DNA of 64,000 nt. Source: Halorubellus litoreus. Its GTDB lineage: Archaea; Halobacteriota; Halobacteria; Halobacteriales; Natrialbaceae. Below the pieces are notes generated by a model. The model was not told where the DNA came from, searched no databases, and saw nothing but the letters and a program-made list of their open reading frames with translations. How positions within the stretch are numbered: the stretch's first letter is position 1; each line of letters starts with the position of its first letter. The stretch spans positions 62,001 to 126,000 of the forward strand of contig NZ_JAZAQL010000006.1 of NCBI RefSeq assembly GCF_037081675.1. The letters are read 5' to 3'. Positions 8,901 through 17,372 of this stretch are shown here, piece by piece. Both the position numbers and the translations under genes were made by a program.

Positions 8901-8944
8901 TTTACTATAGAGTCGGTAAGACAGTTGTTAATAGAGCGGTAAGG
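8901..8944 (-). promoter_or_regulatory. Two direct copies of a CTTACCG..CTCTAT element upstream of glmS
   Basis: On the minus strand the copy at 8925-8944 reads CTTACCGCTCTATTAACAA and the copy at 8901-8920 reads CTTACCGACTCTATAGTAA. They are 24 nt apart. Tandem copies of one motif suggest a regulator site; the AT half of either could also serve as a TATA box. They lie 80-125 nt upstream of the ATG of the 35-codon ORF. Confidence 0.45.
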
Positions 8945-9276
8945 GATTCGGCGGTTCGAGCGCGCTCCGCATCGAATCGTTCCGGAGCACGGGTTCCGTT
9001 GTAGCGGTCCGTTCAAATCGTTCATCGAGCGTCGCAGGCGCTGACTCGGTTCCTCCCTCGTCCGGGACGCGGGCGAGCGAGACGCGCTGGCGCCCGCCTA
9101 CGACCCCCACCCGTGGTGCGTTGAGGGTGGGGTGAACTCGGCGGACCCGCGGTTCCGTCGGTGGGAACTTCGGGAACCGGTGGAGCGCCGATGACGGGCG
9201 TCCGACAGCCGCGGCCGACGCGTCAGCCGTCGCCGTCGACGCCCGCGCGTTCGCATCCACCCCACAGACCCAACCC

Positions 9277-9390
9277 GGACGGGGTGGATTCGGACCGGTT
9301 CGACCAATCCTCACGGACCGGCTGGGTTCGGACCGAGTCGGCCAATCCTCACGGACGGGGTGGATTCCGCGACCGCGGTGCCCGGGCTCC
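9277..9390. repeat. 38-bp imperfect tandem repeat, about 2.5 copies
   Basis: Units start at 9277, 9315 and 9353. Shared blocks are GGACGGGGTGGATTC (9277 and 9353) and CCAATCCTCACGGAC (9304 and 9342). The repeat is non-coding, between glmS and the regulator pair. Confidence 0.7.
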
Positions 9391-9588
9391 GTGGCTCGCG
9401 TTGGATTCCCCTCGGCCGATTCGGGTTCGTTCCGCGAACGAGTGGCGGTGGCGACGAGCGGGTGCGTGGCTACCGGCGCGGATCGACGAGGGAGCCAGAA
9501 CCAGTGTGGTCGGAGGTCGTGCATCGAGAAGGCGAGTCGGTCCTTCGAACGGCGTCTCCCACGAGGCGGGCGACGCGACCCCGAGCGT

Positions 9589-11253
9589 TCAGGGTCTCGG
9601 AGACGCGGAATCCTCGCTCTCGTCCTCTGGGTACGCGATGAGGTTCTCACGGCCGACGCTGATCTTCCGGAGCTGGCCGTCGTCCTCCATCTTCGAGAGG
9701 AGGCGACTGACCTTCGACTTCGACCAGTCGGTCTCCTCGATGACCGTCGTCTGCTGGAGTCGACCGCCGTGCTCGTGGAGGAGTTGCTTCACGCGCTCCT
9801 GGTCCGTCATCACCGGCGGCGTCGTCTCGTCCGGCGACGCGTCCGGTCGCGGAACGTCGTGGACGGGCTCCGTCGACGACGCGTTGGACCCTGCGTCGGT
9901 CGTGCTTGCCGTCGGGGTCGCGTCCCCGGCAGGTGCGTCGTCGACGTTCCGGTCGCCGTTCGAATCCAGCCAGCCGAGGCGCGCCCGGATCGCTTCCTCG
10001 TCGATCCGAGGCGACGCGTACCGCGCACCGAACAGCGCGACGACGCCGAACGCGAGCAGGAACCCGAACGGCGACAGCGGGTCCGACGGATTCGTCCCGA
10101 GCCGTCGCTCGAAGCCGTCCGCGAGGAAGTCACCGTCCGAGTCCAACGCCGTCGGGTCCGTCCCGACCTCGAGTTCCGTCGCGTCCGTCAGACCGTCGTC
10201 GTCCGTGTCCGCGAGCGTCGGGTCCGTGCCGTTCACGAGCTCCTGGAAGTCCGAGAGGCCGTCGTCGTCCGTGTCCGCGTTCGTCGGGTCCGTGCCGAGA
10301 CGGAGTTCGTTCGGGTCAGCGAGCCCGTCCTCGTCCGAGTCGACGGTCAGCGGGTTCATGCCCTTGTCGAGTTCCTCGCCGTCGCTGATGCCGTCGCCGT
10401 CGGTATCGGGGTCAGTGGGGTCGGTCCCGACCGATACCTCGCGTGCGTCGCGCGCACCGTCCTCGTCGGTGTCGGTCTCGAGCGGGTTCGTCCCGTGCTT
10501 CTTCACCTCGGCGCCGTCGCTGAGCGAGTCGCCGTCGGTGTCAGAGACCGTCATGTTCGTCCCGGCCTTCACCTCGCGCTGGTTCGAGAGCGAGTCATCG
10601 TCGAGGTCCGCCTGCTTCCCGACGACGACGACCGTCATCTCCGTCCGATCGAGGACTGCGGAGTCGTTCCGGAGCGTGACGGTGAGCGGCTGCTTGCCGG
10701 TGCGATTGAACGGCCAGCCGTTCGAGGACAACGCGACCGTGGTCGCGTTCCCGCTGAGGGTCGCGTTCTGGCAGACGGCGTTCGACTGCGTCGTCGTCTC
10801 ATCGGACGCTTTCTCGCGTTCGAGACACACGACGACGCGGTCGTCGCGGGCGGTCGTCGGCGTGTCGATGGACACCGTCGCGGTATGGTTCGCGTCCGCC
10901 CAGAGCAACCGCTGGAAGCTACCGTTGTAGTCGACGACCGCGGGTCCGCTGAACGACACCCGCGAGATCGTCGGTGTCGCTGCCGTCGTCCCGTTCGCTG
11001 TCGTGGACTCGACCGCTGCCGTGGACTGGTTCACCGTCGTCGTCTCGCCGGTGGTGCCGGCGAGCGTCGAGGGCGACCCGACCGTTGCGGTTCGAGTCGG
11101 GTCCTGTGGGGTGGCTGCGGCCACCGCAGCGGGGGTGGCGCTTGCGACCCCGACGACCACGACGAGCGCGAGCGCGAACGCGCGACGGACGGCGTCGCGC
11201 GTCCACACCGGTCGCTCGTCGTTCGGGGACGGTTGCGCCTCCATCGTGGTCAC
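9589..11253 (-). CDS. Membrane protein with external Ca-binding (TSP type 3-like) repeats and an internal winged-helix domain
   Basis: A 554-residue protein. Residues 25-47 are a signal or membrane segment. Residues 48-215 are Thr/Ser-rich with many N-glycosylation sequons. Residues 216-390 hold about seven repeats of the type DTDGDGISDGEELDKGMNP, the calcium-binding thrombospondin type 3 pattern. A membrane helix lies at about 393-412, then an acidic linker, and residues 480-542 form a MarR-like winged helix (TDQERVKQLLHEHGGRLQQT, SKSKVSRLLSKMEDDG). The topology suggests a surface sensor whose DNA-binding domain is cytoplasmic. It starts with GTG in a GTGA overlap with the upstream regulator; an ATG three codons later is an alternative. 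The two genes form an operon, and their targets are unknown. Confidence 0.8.
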   Translation of the reverse strand: MTTMEAQPSPNDERPVWTRDAVRRAFALALVVVVGVASATPAAVAAATPQDPTRTATVGSPSTLAGTTGETTTVNQSTAAVESTTANGTTAATPTISRVSFSGPAVVDYNGSFQRLLWADANHTATVSIDTPTTARDDRVVVCLEREKASDETTTQSNAVCQNATLSGNATTVALSSNGWPFNRTGKQPLTVTLRNDSAVLDRTEMTVVVVGKQADLDDDSLSNQREVKAGTNMTVSDTDGDSLSDGAEVKKHGTNPLETDTDEDGARDAREVSVGTDPTDPDTDGDGISDGEELDKGMNPLTVDSDEDGLADPNELRLGTDPTNADTDDDGLSDFQELVNGTDPTLADTDDDGLTDATELEVGTDPTALDSDGDFLADGFERRLGTNPSDPLSPFGFLLAFGVVALFGARYASPRIDEEAIRARLGWLDSNGDRNVDDAPAGDATPTASTTDAGSNASSTEPVHDVPRPDASPDETTPPVMTDQERVKQLLHEHGGRLQQTTVIEETDWSKSKVSRLLSKMEDDGQLRKISVGRENLIAYPEDESEDSASPRP

Positions 11254-11873
11254 TCTGCCGCGTCGGTGCCGTCAGCGAAACGCTCGCTGGTACTGGTGGC
11301 GTTCGCGCCGACGACCAGCACGAGGAGGGCGATCATGCTGGCGAGGAGGAGTTCGCTGGAAACCGCGAGGACGCCGGTCTGGGCGCCGACGAAGGAGGCG
11401 ACGCCGAGGGCGGCGACCGCGGAGTAGTACTGGTGCCAGTCGCGTTCGGTGTCGGCGTCGCCCGCCGTCTCCTCCTCCTCCTCGTCGGCGTCCTCGGGGT
11501 CGTCGAGGTACGGGACGAGTTCCTCGAGGAGCGGCTGGGGTTCCACGTACCCGCGGTCCTGGTTGTAGTCGATGACGCCTTCGTCGTCGAGCGATGGGAG
11601 GTGCGTCTGGTAGAGCCCGATGTAGACGCGCTGGCGTTCGTCCGAGGAGAGCTGCTGGACTGTGGTGTCGTTCTCCCACGCGGCGACCTGCTCTGCGACG
11701 TCGCGCATGCGGACCGCGCCCTCGGTCTCGCGGAGGTACCTGAGGACGTCACGCCGGCGACGGTTCTGGAGGAGGTGGAACATCTCGTCCTTCTTGAACT
11801 CGTCCTCACCGTCGGGGAGCATCTCTTCGGGAACGTCGAGTTCGTGCACGGGGGTGTCTACAACGTCACTCAT
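11250..11873 (-). CDS. DUF7344-like winged-helix protein with C-terminal membrane helices
   Basis: A 207-residue protein. Residues 20-125 form a winged helix (MFHLLQNRRRRDVLRYLRE, then LPSLDDEGVIDYNQDRGYV) like the haloarchaeal DUF7344 domain. An acidic stretch follows (140-155), then two hydrophobic helices near 165-200. The ATG at 11873 was chosen over an upstream in-frame start at 11957 because the family begins MSDVV-like and a TATA box sits at 11902-11909. It overlaps the next gene (GTGA), so the two membrane-linked DNA-binding proteins are very probably made together. It is likely a transcription regulator tied to the membrane; the family assignment is from memory. Confidence 0.78.
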   Translation of the reverse strand: MSDVVDTPVHELDVPEEMLPDGEDEFKKDEMFHLLQNRRRRDVLRYLRETEGAVRMRDVAEQVAAWENDTTVQQLSSDERQRVYIGLYQTHLPSLDDEGVIDYNQDRGYVEPQPLLEELVPYLDDPEDADEEEEETAGDADTERDWHQYYSAVAALGVASFVGAQTGVLAVSSELLLASMIALLVLVVGANATSTSERFADGTDAAE

Positions 11874-11901
11874 TGTCTCTATCGACACACTTGCGAGAGC
11901 G

Positions 11902-11909
11902 ATAATAAA
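11902..11909 (-). promoter_or_regulatory. TATA box of the two-gene regulator operon
   Basis: TTTATTAT on the minus strand, 29 nt upstream of the ATG at 11873. It predicts a leader of only a few nucleotides. Confidence 0.6.
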
Positions 11910-12096
11910 CCCCGAAAGCCATCCCAACAGTTTCGCTATATAATCGCGTTCGTCCACGATTCGGGAGGGACTATTCTGGGCATAAACGAGCCATTACCGG
12001 CTAAAACCCAGTATTTCGGCTCTGAAGGCAAGATTTTCCAATCCATATGGAAACAGATACAACTAGCTGAAACAGGAGGGAAAACGATACGAAACC

Positions 12097-12112
12097 CTTT
12101 GAACGCTCAAAG
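12097..12112 (-). terminator. Candidate hairpin terminator over the dehydrogenase stop
   Basis: CTTTGA-GCGT-TCAAAG forms a perfect 6-bp stem with a 4-nt loop. It starts at the last sense codon, includes the TGA, and is followed by T-rich sequence (TTTCGTATCGTTTT). Confidence 0.4.
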
Positions 12113-13423
12113 TTTCCGATAGGTTAGGTCAGCGGTGTGCGCCGCGTCCTCGTCCACCACGCCAGGCACGTCCACGACGAACCCGGAACCATTCAGCGCG
12201 CTCACGAGGTCCGCAGCCTCGATCGAGTGGAACTCGTCGTGCCCGACGCCGAAGAGGACGCCATCGTACGCTTCGAGGTCGGGGTCGGAGACGACGTCGA
12301 CGCCGAACTCGTCACGGATCTCGTCGTCGGCCGCGTACGGGTCGTGGACCGTCATGGAGACGCCGTACTCGGCGAGGTCCTCGACGATCGGCTTCACCTT
12401 CGACGTCCGGATGTCGCCGACGTTCGGCTTGTACGCGACACCCATCACGAGCAGGTCCGTCTCCGCGGGGACCGTCCGCGCGTCGTTCATCGCCTTCCGC
12501 GCCTTCTCCGCGACGTGCGCCGGCATGTACTCGTTGATCTCGCGAGCCTGCACGATGAGGTCCGGTTCGAACCCCTGTCGCTCGCTCTCGTAGGAGAACA
12601 GGTGCGGGTCCACGGGGATGCAGTGCCCGCCGACGAGCCCCGGCCGGTACTCGTCGTGGAAGTTCCACTTCGTCCCCGCAGCCTCGAGCACCGCCTCCGC
12701 GTCCACGTCCAGGTGGTCGCACGCGATCGCGAGTTCGTTCACGAGCGCGATGTTGATGTCGCGCTGGACGTTCTCGATCGCCTTCGCCGCCTCCGCAGTC
12801 TTGATCTCGTCGACGCGATGAATCCCCGCGTCGACGACCGCCTCGTAGACGGCCGCAATCTCCTCGCGCGCGTCCTCGCTGTGGCCGCTCACGATCTTCG
12901 TGACGTCGCGGAGGCCGCGCTTCGAGTCGCCCGGCGACACGCGCTCGGGCGAGTACCCGACCCCGAAGTCGTCGCCGAGTTCGAGCCCGGACGCCGCCTC
13001 GAGCGCGGGCACGAGCACGTCCTCGGTCGCGCCCGGGTACACGGTCGATTCGAGAACGACCGTCGTCCCCGGCGCCATGTGCTCGCCGACCGTCTCGCCC
13101 GCACTCTCGATGTACGAGAAGTCGGGCGTGCCGACGTCGTCGACGGGCGTCGGGACGGTGAGAACGACGAGGTCACAGTCGACGAGCGTCGACGGGTCGG
13201 CCGTGAAGTCGGCGTCGCTCGCCGCGACGGTGTCGTCGCCGACCTCCTCGATGGGGTCCTCGCCCGCGTCGAGCGCGTCGACCTTCTCGCGCGACACGTC
13301 GAACCCGACCACGCCGAGGCCGGCGTCGTCGAACGCGACCGCGAGCGGCAGCCCGACGTATCCGAGGCCGACGACCCCGATCGTCTTCGAGGCGACGTCT
13401 GGCTGCTGGACGGTTTGACTCAC
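12107..13423 (-). CDS. Nucleotide-sugar dehydrogenase (UDP-sugar to UDP-uronate; WecC/VipA-like)
   Basis: A 438-residue enzyme of the UDP-glucose/GDP-mannose dehydrogenase family. It oxidises C6 of a UDP-sugar twice with NAD, giving a uronic acid. An N-terminal Rossmann motif (VVGLGYVGLPLAVAF) and the central TAEAAKAIENVQRD (K214) are followed by catalytic Cys268 in GGHCIPVDPH and the C-terminal UDP-binding domain (GVAYKPNVGDIR). GGHCIPVDP is typical of the group acting on UDP-N-acetylhexosamines, but the substrate cannot be fixed from sequence. I chose GTG at 13423: a GGAGG lies 9 nt upstream of it, while GTG at 13429 would leave only 3 nt. It provides uronic acids to the local glycosyltransferases. 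Confidence 0.93.
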   Translation of the reverse strand: MSQTVQQPDVASKTIGVVGLGYVGLPLAVAFDDAGLGVVGFDVSREKVDALDAGEDPIEEVGDDTVAASDADFTADPSTLVDCDLVVLTVPTPVDDVGTPDFSYIESAGETVGEHMAPGTTVVLESTVYPGATEDVLVPALEAASGLELGDDFGVGYSPERVSPGDSKRGLRDVTKIVSGHSEDAREEIAAVYEAVVDAGIHRVDEIKTAEAAKAIENVQRDINIALVNELAIACDHLDVDAEAVLEAAGTKWNFHDEYRPGLVGGHCIPVDPHLFSYESERQGFEPDLIVQAREINEYMPAHVAEKARKAMNDARTVPAETDLLVMGVAYKPNVGDIRTSKVKPIVEDLAEYGVSMTVHDPYAADDEIRDEFGVDVVSDPDLEAYDGVLFGVGHDEFHSIEAADLVSALNGSGFVVDVPGVVDEDAAHTADLTYRKL

Positions 13424-13561
13424 GCGCACGCACCTCCGCGCGAGCGAGCGAGAACTGATTCAACTGGGGGAGTTGCTGTGCGGACGGCACGCCGAACGGC
13501 TACGTACATCGTACCCCTGGATTCCCGCCCCCGCCTCTTTCTTATAGACTCCATCAGTTCT

Positions 13562-13579
13562 CCTTACGGCCCAGGTAAG
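13562..13579 (-). promoter_or_regulatory. CTTAC-N7-GTAAGG inverted element upstream of the dehydrogenase gene
   Basis: An inverted repeat of CTTAC/GTAAG with a 7-nt spacer, about 140 nt upstream of the start. A separate AT-rich segment (GTCTATAAGAAA on the minus strand, about 13542-13553) follows towards the gene and may be the TATA box. Confidence 0.35.
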
Positions 13580-13635
13580 CACCGTCCCAATCCACTAATC
13601 GTACGCGAGAGAGTCCGGGACTGTCGATTTCGGGA

Positions 13636-13657
13636 CTTACCCGGTAGATAATAATGG
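13636..13657 (+). promoter_or_regulatory. CTTACCCGGTAGATAATAAT element upstream of the orphan Rossmann/GT operon
   Basis: Resembles the elements at 8901-8944 and 20491-20519: CTTACC, six bases, then an AT-rich TATA-like half. It lies about 60 nt upstream of the ATG at 13716 and heads the four-gene plus-strand glycosyltransferase operon. Confidence 0.45.
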
Positions 13658-13715
13658 GGGTTGGTTGCGTGGGTTCGAGCGGACCGCAGACGGTTCCCAG
13701 CACCCCCTTCCAGCA

Positions 13716-14177
13716 ATGACATCACTCTCACGGAACGACCAGGACGCCCAGATACCGAACGTCTCCCGGCGATTCGGCGAATCGGCGACGAACCACGTCG
13801 TGCGCATGCTCGACGAGGGGCTGCCGGACGACGACCCCTCGATACTCACTGTCGGGTTCCGGCAGACGGACTCCGCGATGGGGTCGCTCGAAACCGTAAC
13901 GGCGCTGATCGGCAGTCTCCGCGAACGCGGCATCAAGGTGACCGGGTACGACACGAACACCGCGACGGAGACGCTCGGGAACACGGACGCCGCGCCGACG
14001 AAGTGCTACGACGCTATCATCGTGTTCAGTCCGCTGGACGCGGCCGAAGACGTCTCCGTGACCGACCTCGTCTCGGAGGACGGCACCGAACAGTACGTCG
14101 TCGACCTCACCGGCACGGTCGAGCCGGAGGCGGTCGCGAACGACGACGCGGTCTACATCACGGATCAGGTGCTCTGA
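13716..14177 (+). CDS. Stand-alone Rossmann-like protein resembling the UDP-binding domain of sugar dehydrogenases
   Basis: A 153-residue protein of unassigned function. The core PSILTVGFRQTDSAMGSLE, then IGSLRERGIKVTGYDTNTAT, then CYDAIIVFSPLDA has the beta-alpha-beta order of the C-terminal domain of UDP-sugar dehydrogenases (compare GVAYKPNVGDIR in the neighbouring full enzyme), but no catalytic domain is attached. It overlaps the next GT2 gene (TGATG), so the two are probably co-translated. It may bind a nucleotide-sugar or serve as an accessory subunit; this is inference from a faint resemblance. The ATG at 13716 was preferred over an earlier in-frame start because the residues before it look untranslated. 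Confidence 0.7.
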   Translation: MTSLSRNDQDAQIPNVSRRFGESATNHVVRMLDEGLPDDDPSILTVGFRQTDSAMGSLETVTALIGSLRERGIKVTGYDTNTATETLGNTDAAPTKCYDAIIVFSPLDAAEDVSVTDLVSEDGTEQYVVDLTGTVEPEAVANDDAVYITDQVL

Positions 14178-15268
14178 TGTACGACGGTTGTACCGTCGCC
14201 GTCGTCGTGCCAGCGTACGACGAGGGCGACACGGTCGCGGACGTGCTCGCGTCGATGCCGTCGTACGTCGACCGCGTGTACGCGATCGACGACGACTCGA
14301 CCGACGATACGTGGGCGGAGATCTGTCGCGTCGCCGCCGGGACCGACGAGACGATGCGACCGACGAACGAGGACAACGCGTCCGAATCGACTGCAACTGA
14401 CGGAACGACTGCAACGGGCGCCAGCGACGACGACCGGACGTGGGCGAGCGCGGCCGACGACGACCGCGAGGAGCGCTCGCAGGCCGTCGAGTCGATCGCT
14501 GACGGCGGAACCGCCCCACCGGACGTCGTCCCGATCCGCCACGAGGAGAACCAGGGTGCCGGTGGCGCGCTCAAGACCGGGTATCGTCGCGCGATGGACG
14601 ACGGGATGGACGTGACGGTGACGATGGACGCGGACGGCCAGATGGATCCCGCGGACATGGCTGACCTCGTCGAGCCGGTCGCCGCCGGTCGCGCCGGGTA
14701 CGCGAAAGGGAATCGGCTCGCGAAGGCCGAGTACCGCGAGGAGATGCCGACGTTCCGGTTCGTCGGGAACTGGCTGCTCTCGATACTCACGAAGATCGCG
14801 AGCGGGCACTGGAACGTGATGGACTCCCAGAACGGGTACACTGCGATCTCCGGGGACGCGCTGGCGGCGATCGACCTGACGGCGGTCGGCGACGACCACC
14901 AGTACACGAACGACGTCCTCGTCCAGTTGAACGTCGAGGGCGTCCGCGTCGAGGACGTCCCGATGCCCGCGGAGTACGGCGACGAGAACTCGACGATCTC
15001 CCTGACGGGGTTCGTGCCACAGACGTCCTTCGCGCTCCTCGAAGGGTTCTGTTATCGACTGAAGGAGCGCCACGTGGCGCGAGACTTCCACCCGCTCTCG
15101 ATGTTCTACGGCCTCGGCGTCCTCACGGTCCTCACCGGTGTGGTCACGAAACTCCACGGTGACGACGACGACGGGTCGTTGCTCGTCGCGATCCAGGGCG
15201 TCGCCTTCCTCCTGTTCGGGATGGTCCTGGATCGCAGGGAGAACGAGCACGGAGGTGACGACGCGTGA
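14177..15268 (+). CDS. GT2 glycosyltransferase, dolichyl-phosphate sugar synthase type, with an acidic insertion
   Basis: A 363-residue protein. The GT-A fold starts VAVVVPAYDEGDTV and has YAIDDDSTDDTW (about 35-46) and the metal motif TMDADGQMDP (149-158), as in dolichyl-phosphate mannose/glucose synthases. Two membrane helices are near the C-terminus (about 310-350). Residues 52-117 are an unusual insertion rich in Asp, Thr, Ser and Glu that separates the first two nucleotide-binding strands. The family loads a sugar onto dolichyl phosphate at the cytoplasmic face of the membrane for later use by lumenal transferases. It overlaps the genes on both sides (TGATG and GTGA). Confidence 0.88.
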   Translation: MYDGCTVAVVVPAYDEGDTVADVLASMPSYVDRVYAIDDDSTDDTWAEICRVAAGTDETMRPTNEDNASESTATDGTTATGASDDDRTWASAADDDREERSQAVESIADGGTAPPDVVPIRHEENQGAGGALKTGYRRAMDDGMDVTVTMDADGQMDPADMADLVEPVAAGRAGYAKGNRLAKAEYREEMPTFRFVGNWLLSILTKIASGHWNVMDSQNGYTAISGDALAAIDLTAVGDDHQYTNDVLVQLNVEGVRVEDVPMPAEYGDENSTISLTGFVPQTSFALLEGFCYRLKERHVARDFHPLSMFYGLGVLTVLTGVVTKLHGDDDDGSLLVAIQGVAFLLFGMVLDRRENEHGGDDA

Positions 15269-16326
15269 AGGTCGTCGTCACCATCCAGCACCCCGGCCAC
15301 GTGCATTTCTTCAAGCACGCGATCGACGAACTCCAGTCGCAGGGCCACGAAGTCCACGTGTTCGCGCGCCGGATGGGCGTGAACCTCGACATCCTGGACG
15401 CGGCGGGCATCGAGTACGAAGTGCTCGCGGGCGAGTCCGACGGGCTGGCGTCGCTCGCGAAGGTACAGGCGACGTACGAGGCGCGGCTGTTGGCGCGCGC
15501 CCGGACGATCCAGCCGGACGTCATCACGGCGATCGGTGGGGTCGCGGCGGCTCACGTCGCGCGCCTCGTCGGCGCGGAGAGCGTCGTGTTCTACGACACC
15601 GAGCACGCGACGCTCATCAAGTCGCTCGCGTACCCGTTCGCGGACCGCGTCGTCACGCCCGAGTGTTACGACGGCGACGCGGGGAGCGCGCAGACGACGT
15701 ACCCGGGGATGCACGAGCTCGCGTACCTCCACCCCGAGCGTTTCGAGCCGGACCCGAGCGTGCTCGACGACGCCGCTCTCGATGCCGACGACGACTTCGT
15801 GGTCGCGCGCTTCAACGGCTGGGGTGCGAGCCACGACGTCGGCGAAGGCGGGTTCGAGGACGTGACGGAGGTGTTCGACCGGCTGGAGGCGACCGGCGCG
15901 GAGGTCGTGTTCACGAGCGAGGAGCCGCTGCCCGACGAGTACCAGGACCGTCGGATGACGGTCGCGCCCGAACGCATGCACGACCTCCTCTACTACGCTG
16001 ACGCGTTCGTCGGCGAGGGCGCGACGACGGCCGCGGAGTGCGCGGTCCTCGGGACGCCCGCGGTGTACGTGAACACGCTCACGATGGGGTACACGCGCGA
16101 ACTCGAGGAAGCGTACGGACTACTGTACAACTTCGACGGCGCGGACCGCCACGAGGCCGCGATCGAGCAGGCGGAGTCGATCCTCGGCGAGTACGACGAC
16201 GCGAAGTGGGCCGAGCGCCGCGAGCGCTTGCTCGACGACGTGGTCGACGTGACGGACGTGATCGTCGCGGAAGTGACGGGCGAGACCGCGCCCGAGTCGC
16301 GCCTGCAGCGTGCGGCCCCGACGTGA
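15265..16326 (+). CDS. DUF354 family protein (GT-B glycosyltransferase-like)
   Basis: A 353-residue protein starting MKVVVTIQHPGHVHFFKHAI, the hallmark of the archaeal DUF354 family. It has a glycosyltransferase-B type C-terminal motif, YADAFVGEGATTAAECAVLGTPAVYVN, that resembles the donor-binding region of UDP-GlcNAc epimerases and GT28-like enzymes. The activity is not established for the family; a role in surface glycan synthesis follows from its frequent place in such clusters. GTG is the start, overlapping the previous stop (GTGA) and preceded by GGAGGTGA. A 31-nt gap separates it from the next glycosyltransferase. Confidence 0.85.
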   Translation: MKVVVTIQHPGHVHFFKHAIDELQSQGHEVHVFARRMGVNLDILDAAGIEYEVLAGESDGLASLAKVQATYEARLLARARTIQPDVITAIGGVAAAHVARLVGAESVVFYDTEHATLIKSLAYPFADRVVTPECYDGDAGSAQTTYPGMHELAYLHPERFEPDPSVLDDAALDADDDFVVARFNGWGASHDVGEGGFEDVTEVFDRLEATGAEVVFTSEEPLPDEYQDRRMTVAPERMHDLLYYADAFVGEGATTAAECAVLGTPAVYVNTLTMGYTRELEEAYGLLYNFDGADRHEAAIEQAESILGEYDDAKWAERRERLLDDVVDVTDVIVAEVTGETAPESRLQRAAPT

Positions 16327-16357
16327 CCCGTCGGTCGACGCCCCCACGAGTCAACGC

Positions 16358-17278
16358 ATGAAGGTCCTGCAACTCATCACGAGTACGCGCACGTTCTTCG
16401 AGGCACAGGTCGACGAGCTCGAGGACCGCGGGGTCGAGTGCACGACGCTCTCGGTTCCGGGGTCGTACGCGCCGGACGAGCCGCGGACGCCCAGTGATTA
16501 CCTCCAGTTCGTCCCGGACGTCCTCGGGGAGTCCCTCGAGGACTACGACCTCGTGCACGCGAACTACGGGCTCGTTGGGCCGTACGCGCTCGCGGACGTC
16601 ACGACGCCGACGGTCCTGACGCTCTGGGGGACGGACCTCATGAGCGACCGCGGGTGGCTGCGCGCGCTCAGTCGAGCGAGCGCGCGAGCCGCGGACGAGG
16701 TCGTCCTCCCGAGTCGTGCGATGGCACCTGGGCTCTCGACGTCGTACACGCACGTCCCGTTCGGCGTGGACACGGACCTGTTCGCGCCGATGAACCGGGA
16801 CGCGGCGCGCGAGCAGGTCGGGTGGCCCACGGGCGAGACGATCGCACTCTTCCCGTACGACACGACGCGCGAGGAGAAGGACTTCGCGCGCGCCGAGCGC
16901 GTCTGCGAGCTCGCGGACGCGGACGTCGACCTCCGACCGCTCTCCGGCGTGGACCACGACGAGGTTCCGACGTACATGAACGCGAGCGACTGCCTCCTCG
17001 TCACCTCGAAGCGCGAGTCCGGGCCGATGACGGTGAAGGAGGCCGCGGCGTGCAACGTCCCCGTGGTCTCGACGGACGTCGGGTTCGTCCGGGACGTGGT
17101 CGGTGACGTGCCCGGCTGCGTGGTCTCGGACGCGAACCCGGACCTCGCGGACGGCCTCGACCGGCTCGCGGCGGCCGAGCACCCGCGGACGAACGCGCGC
17201 TCGACCGCCGCGGGCGTCGTCTCGCACGCGGAGTTCGGCGACCGCCTACTGGACGTCTACGAGTCCGCGCTCGCCTGA
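16358..17278 (+). CDS. GT4-type glycosyltransferase
   Basis: A 306-residue GT-B protein. It begins MKVLQLITSTRTFFEAQVDEL and has LVHANYGLVGPYA, the sugar-donor region ESGPMTVKEAAACNVPVVSTDVG and VPFGVDTDLFAP, all typical of family GT4. The family transfers a sugar from a nucleotide-sugar with retention of configuration. It is somewhat shorter than usual (360-400), with a compact N-terminal domain. It is last in the plus-strand operon 13716-17278, and convergent with the AsnB-like gene across a repeat-rich 286-nt gap. Donor and acceptor are unknown. Confidence 0.85.
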   Translation: MKVLQLITSTRTFFEAQVDELEDRGVECTTLSVPGSYAPDEPRTPSDYLQFVPDVLGESLEDYDLVHANYGLVGPYALADVTTPTVLTLWGTDLMSDRGWLRALSRASARAADEVVLPSRAMAPGLSTSYTHVPFGVDTDLFAPMNRDAAREQVGWPTGETIALFPYDTTREEKDFARAERVCELADADVDLRPLSGVDHDEVPTYMNASDCLLVTSKRESGPMTVKEAAACNVPVVSTDVGFVRDVVGDVPGCVVSDANPDLADGLDRLAAAEHPRTNARSTAAGVVSHAEFGDRLLDVYESALA

Positions 17279-17372
17279 GACCGCTTCGTTCTCGCCGCTG
17301 ATTCGTCGTGCATCGAGAGTCGCATCGCTCGCGCGGCCGAGTATCGCATCGACGCGAATCGACGCACGCAGC

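Larger units (their letters stand above)
8821..9588. other. 768-nt gene-free stretch with promoter elements and a 38-bp repeat
   Basis: I see no convincing gene here. The part next to glmS (8880-8950) is relatively AT-rich and holds two CTTACC elements. The rest is GC-rich and contains imperfect tandem repeats at 9277-9390. Open frames on both strands have Arg/Ser-rich compositions typical of non-coding GC-rich DNA. Confidence 0.6.

Noticed and set aside
8828..9025. Minus-strand frame of 65 codons upstream of glmS
   Set aside because: It overlaps the promoter elements and its basic, Asn/Arg-rich product does not resemble haloarchaeal proteins.
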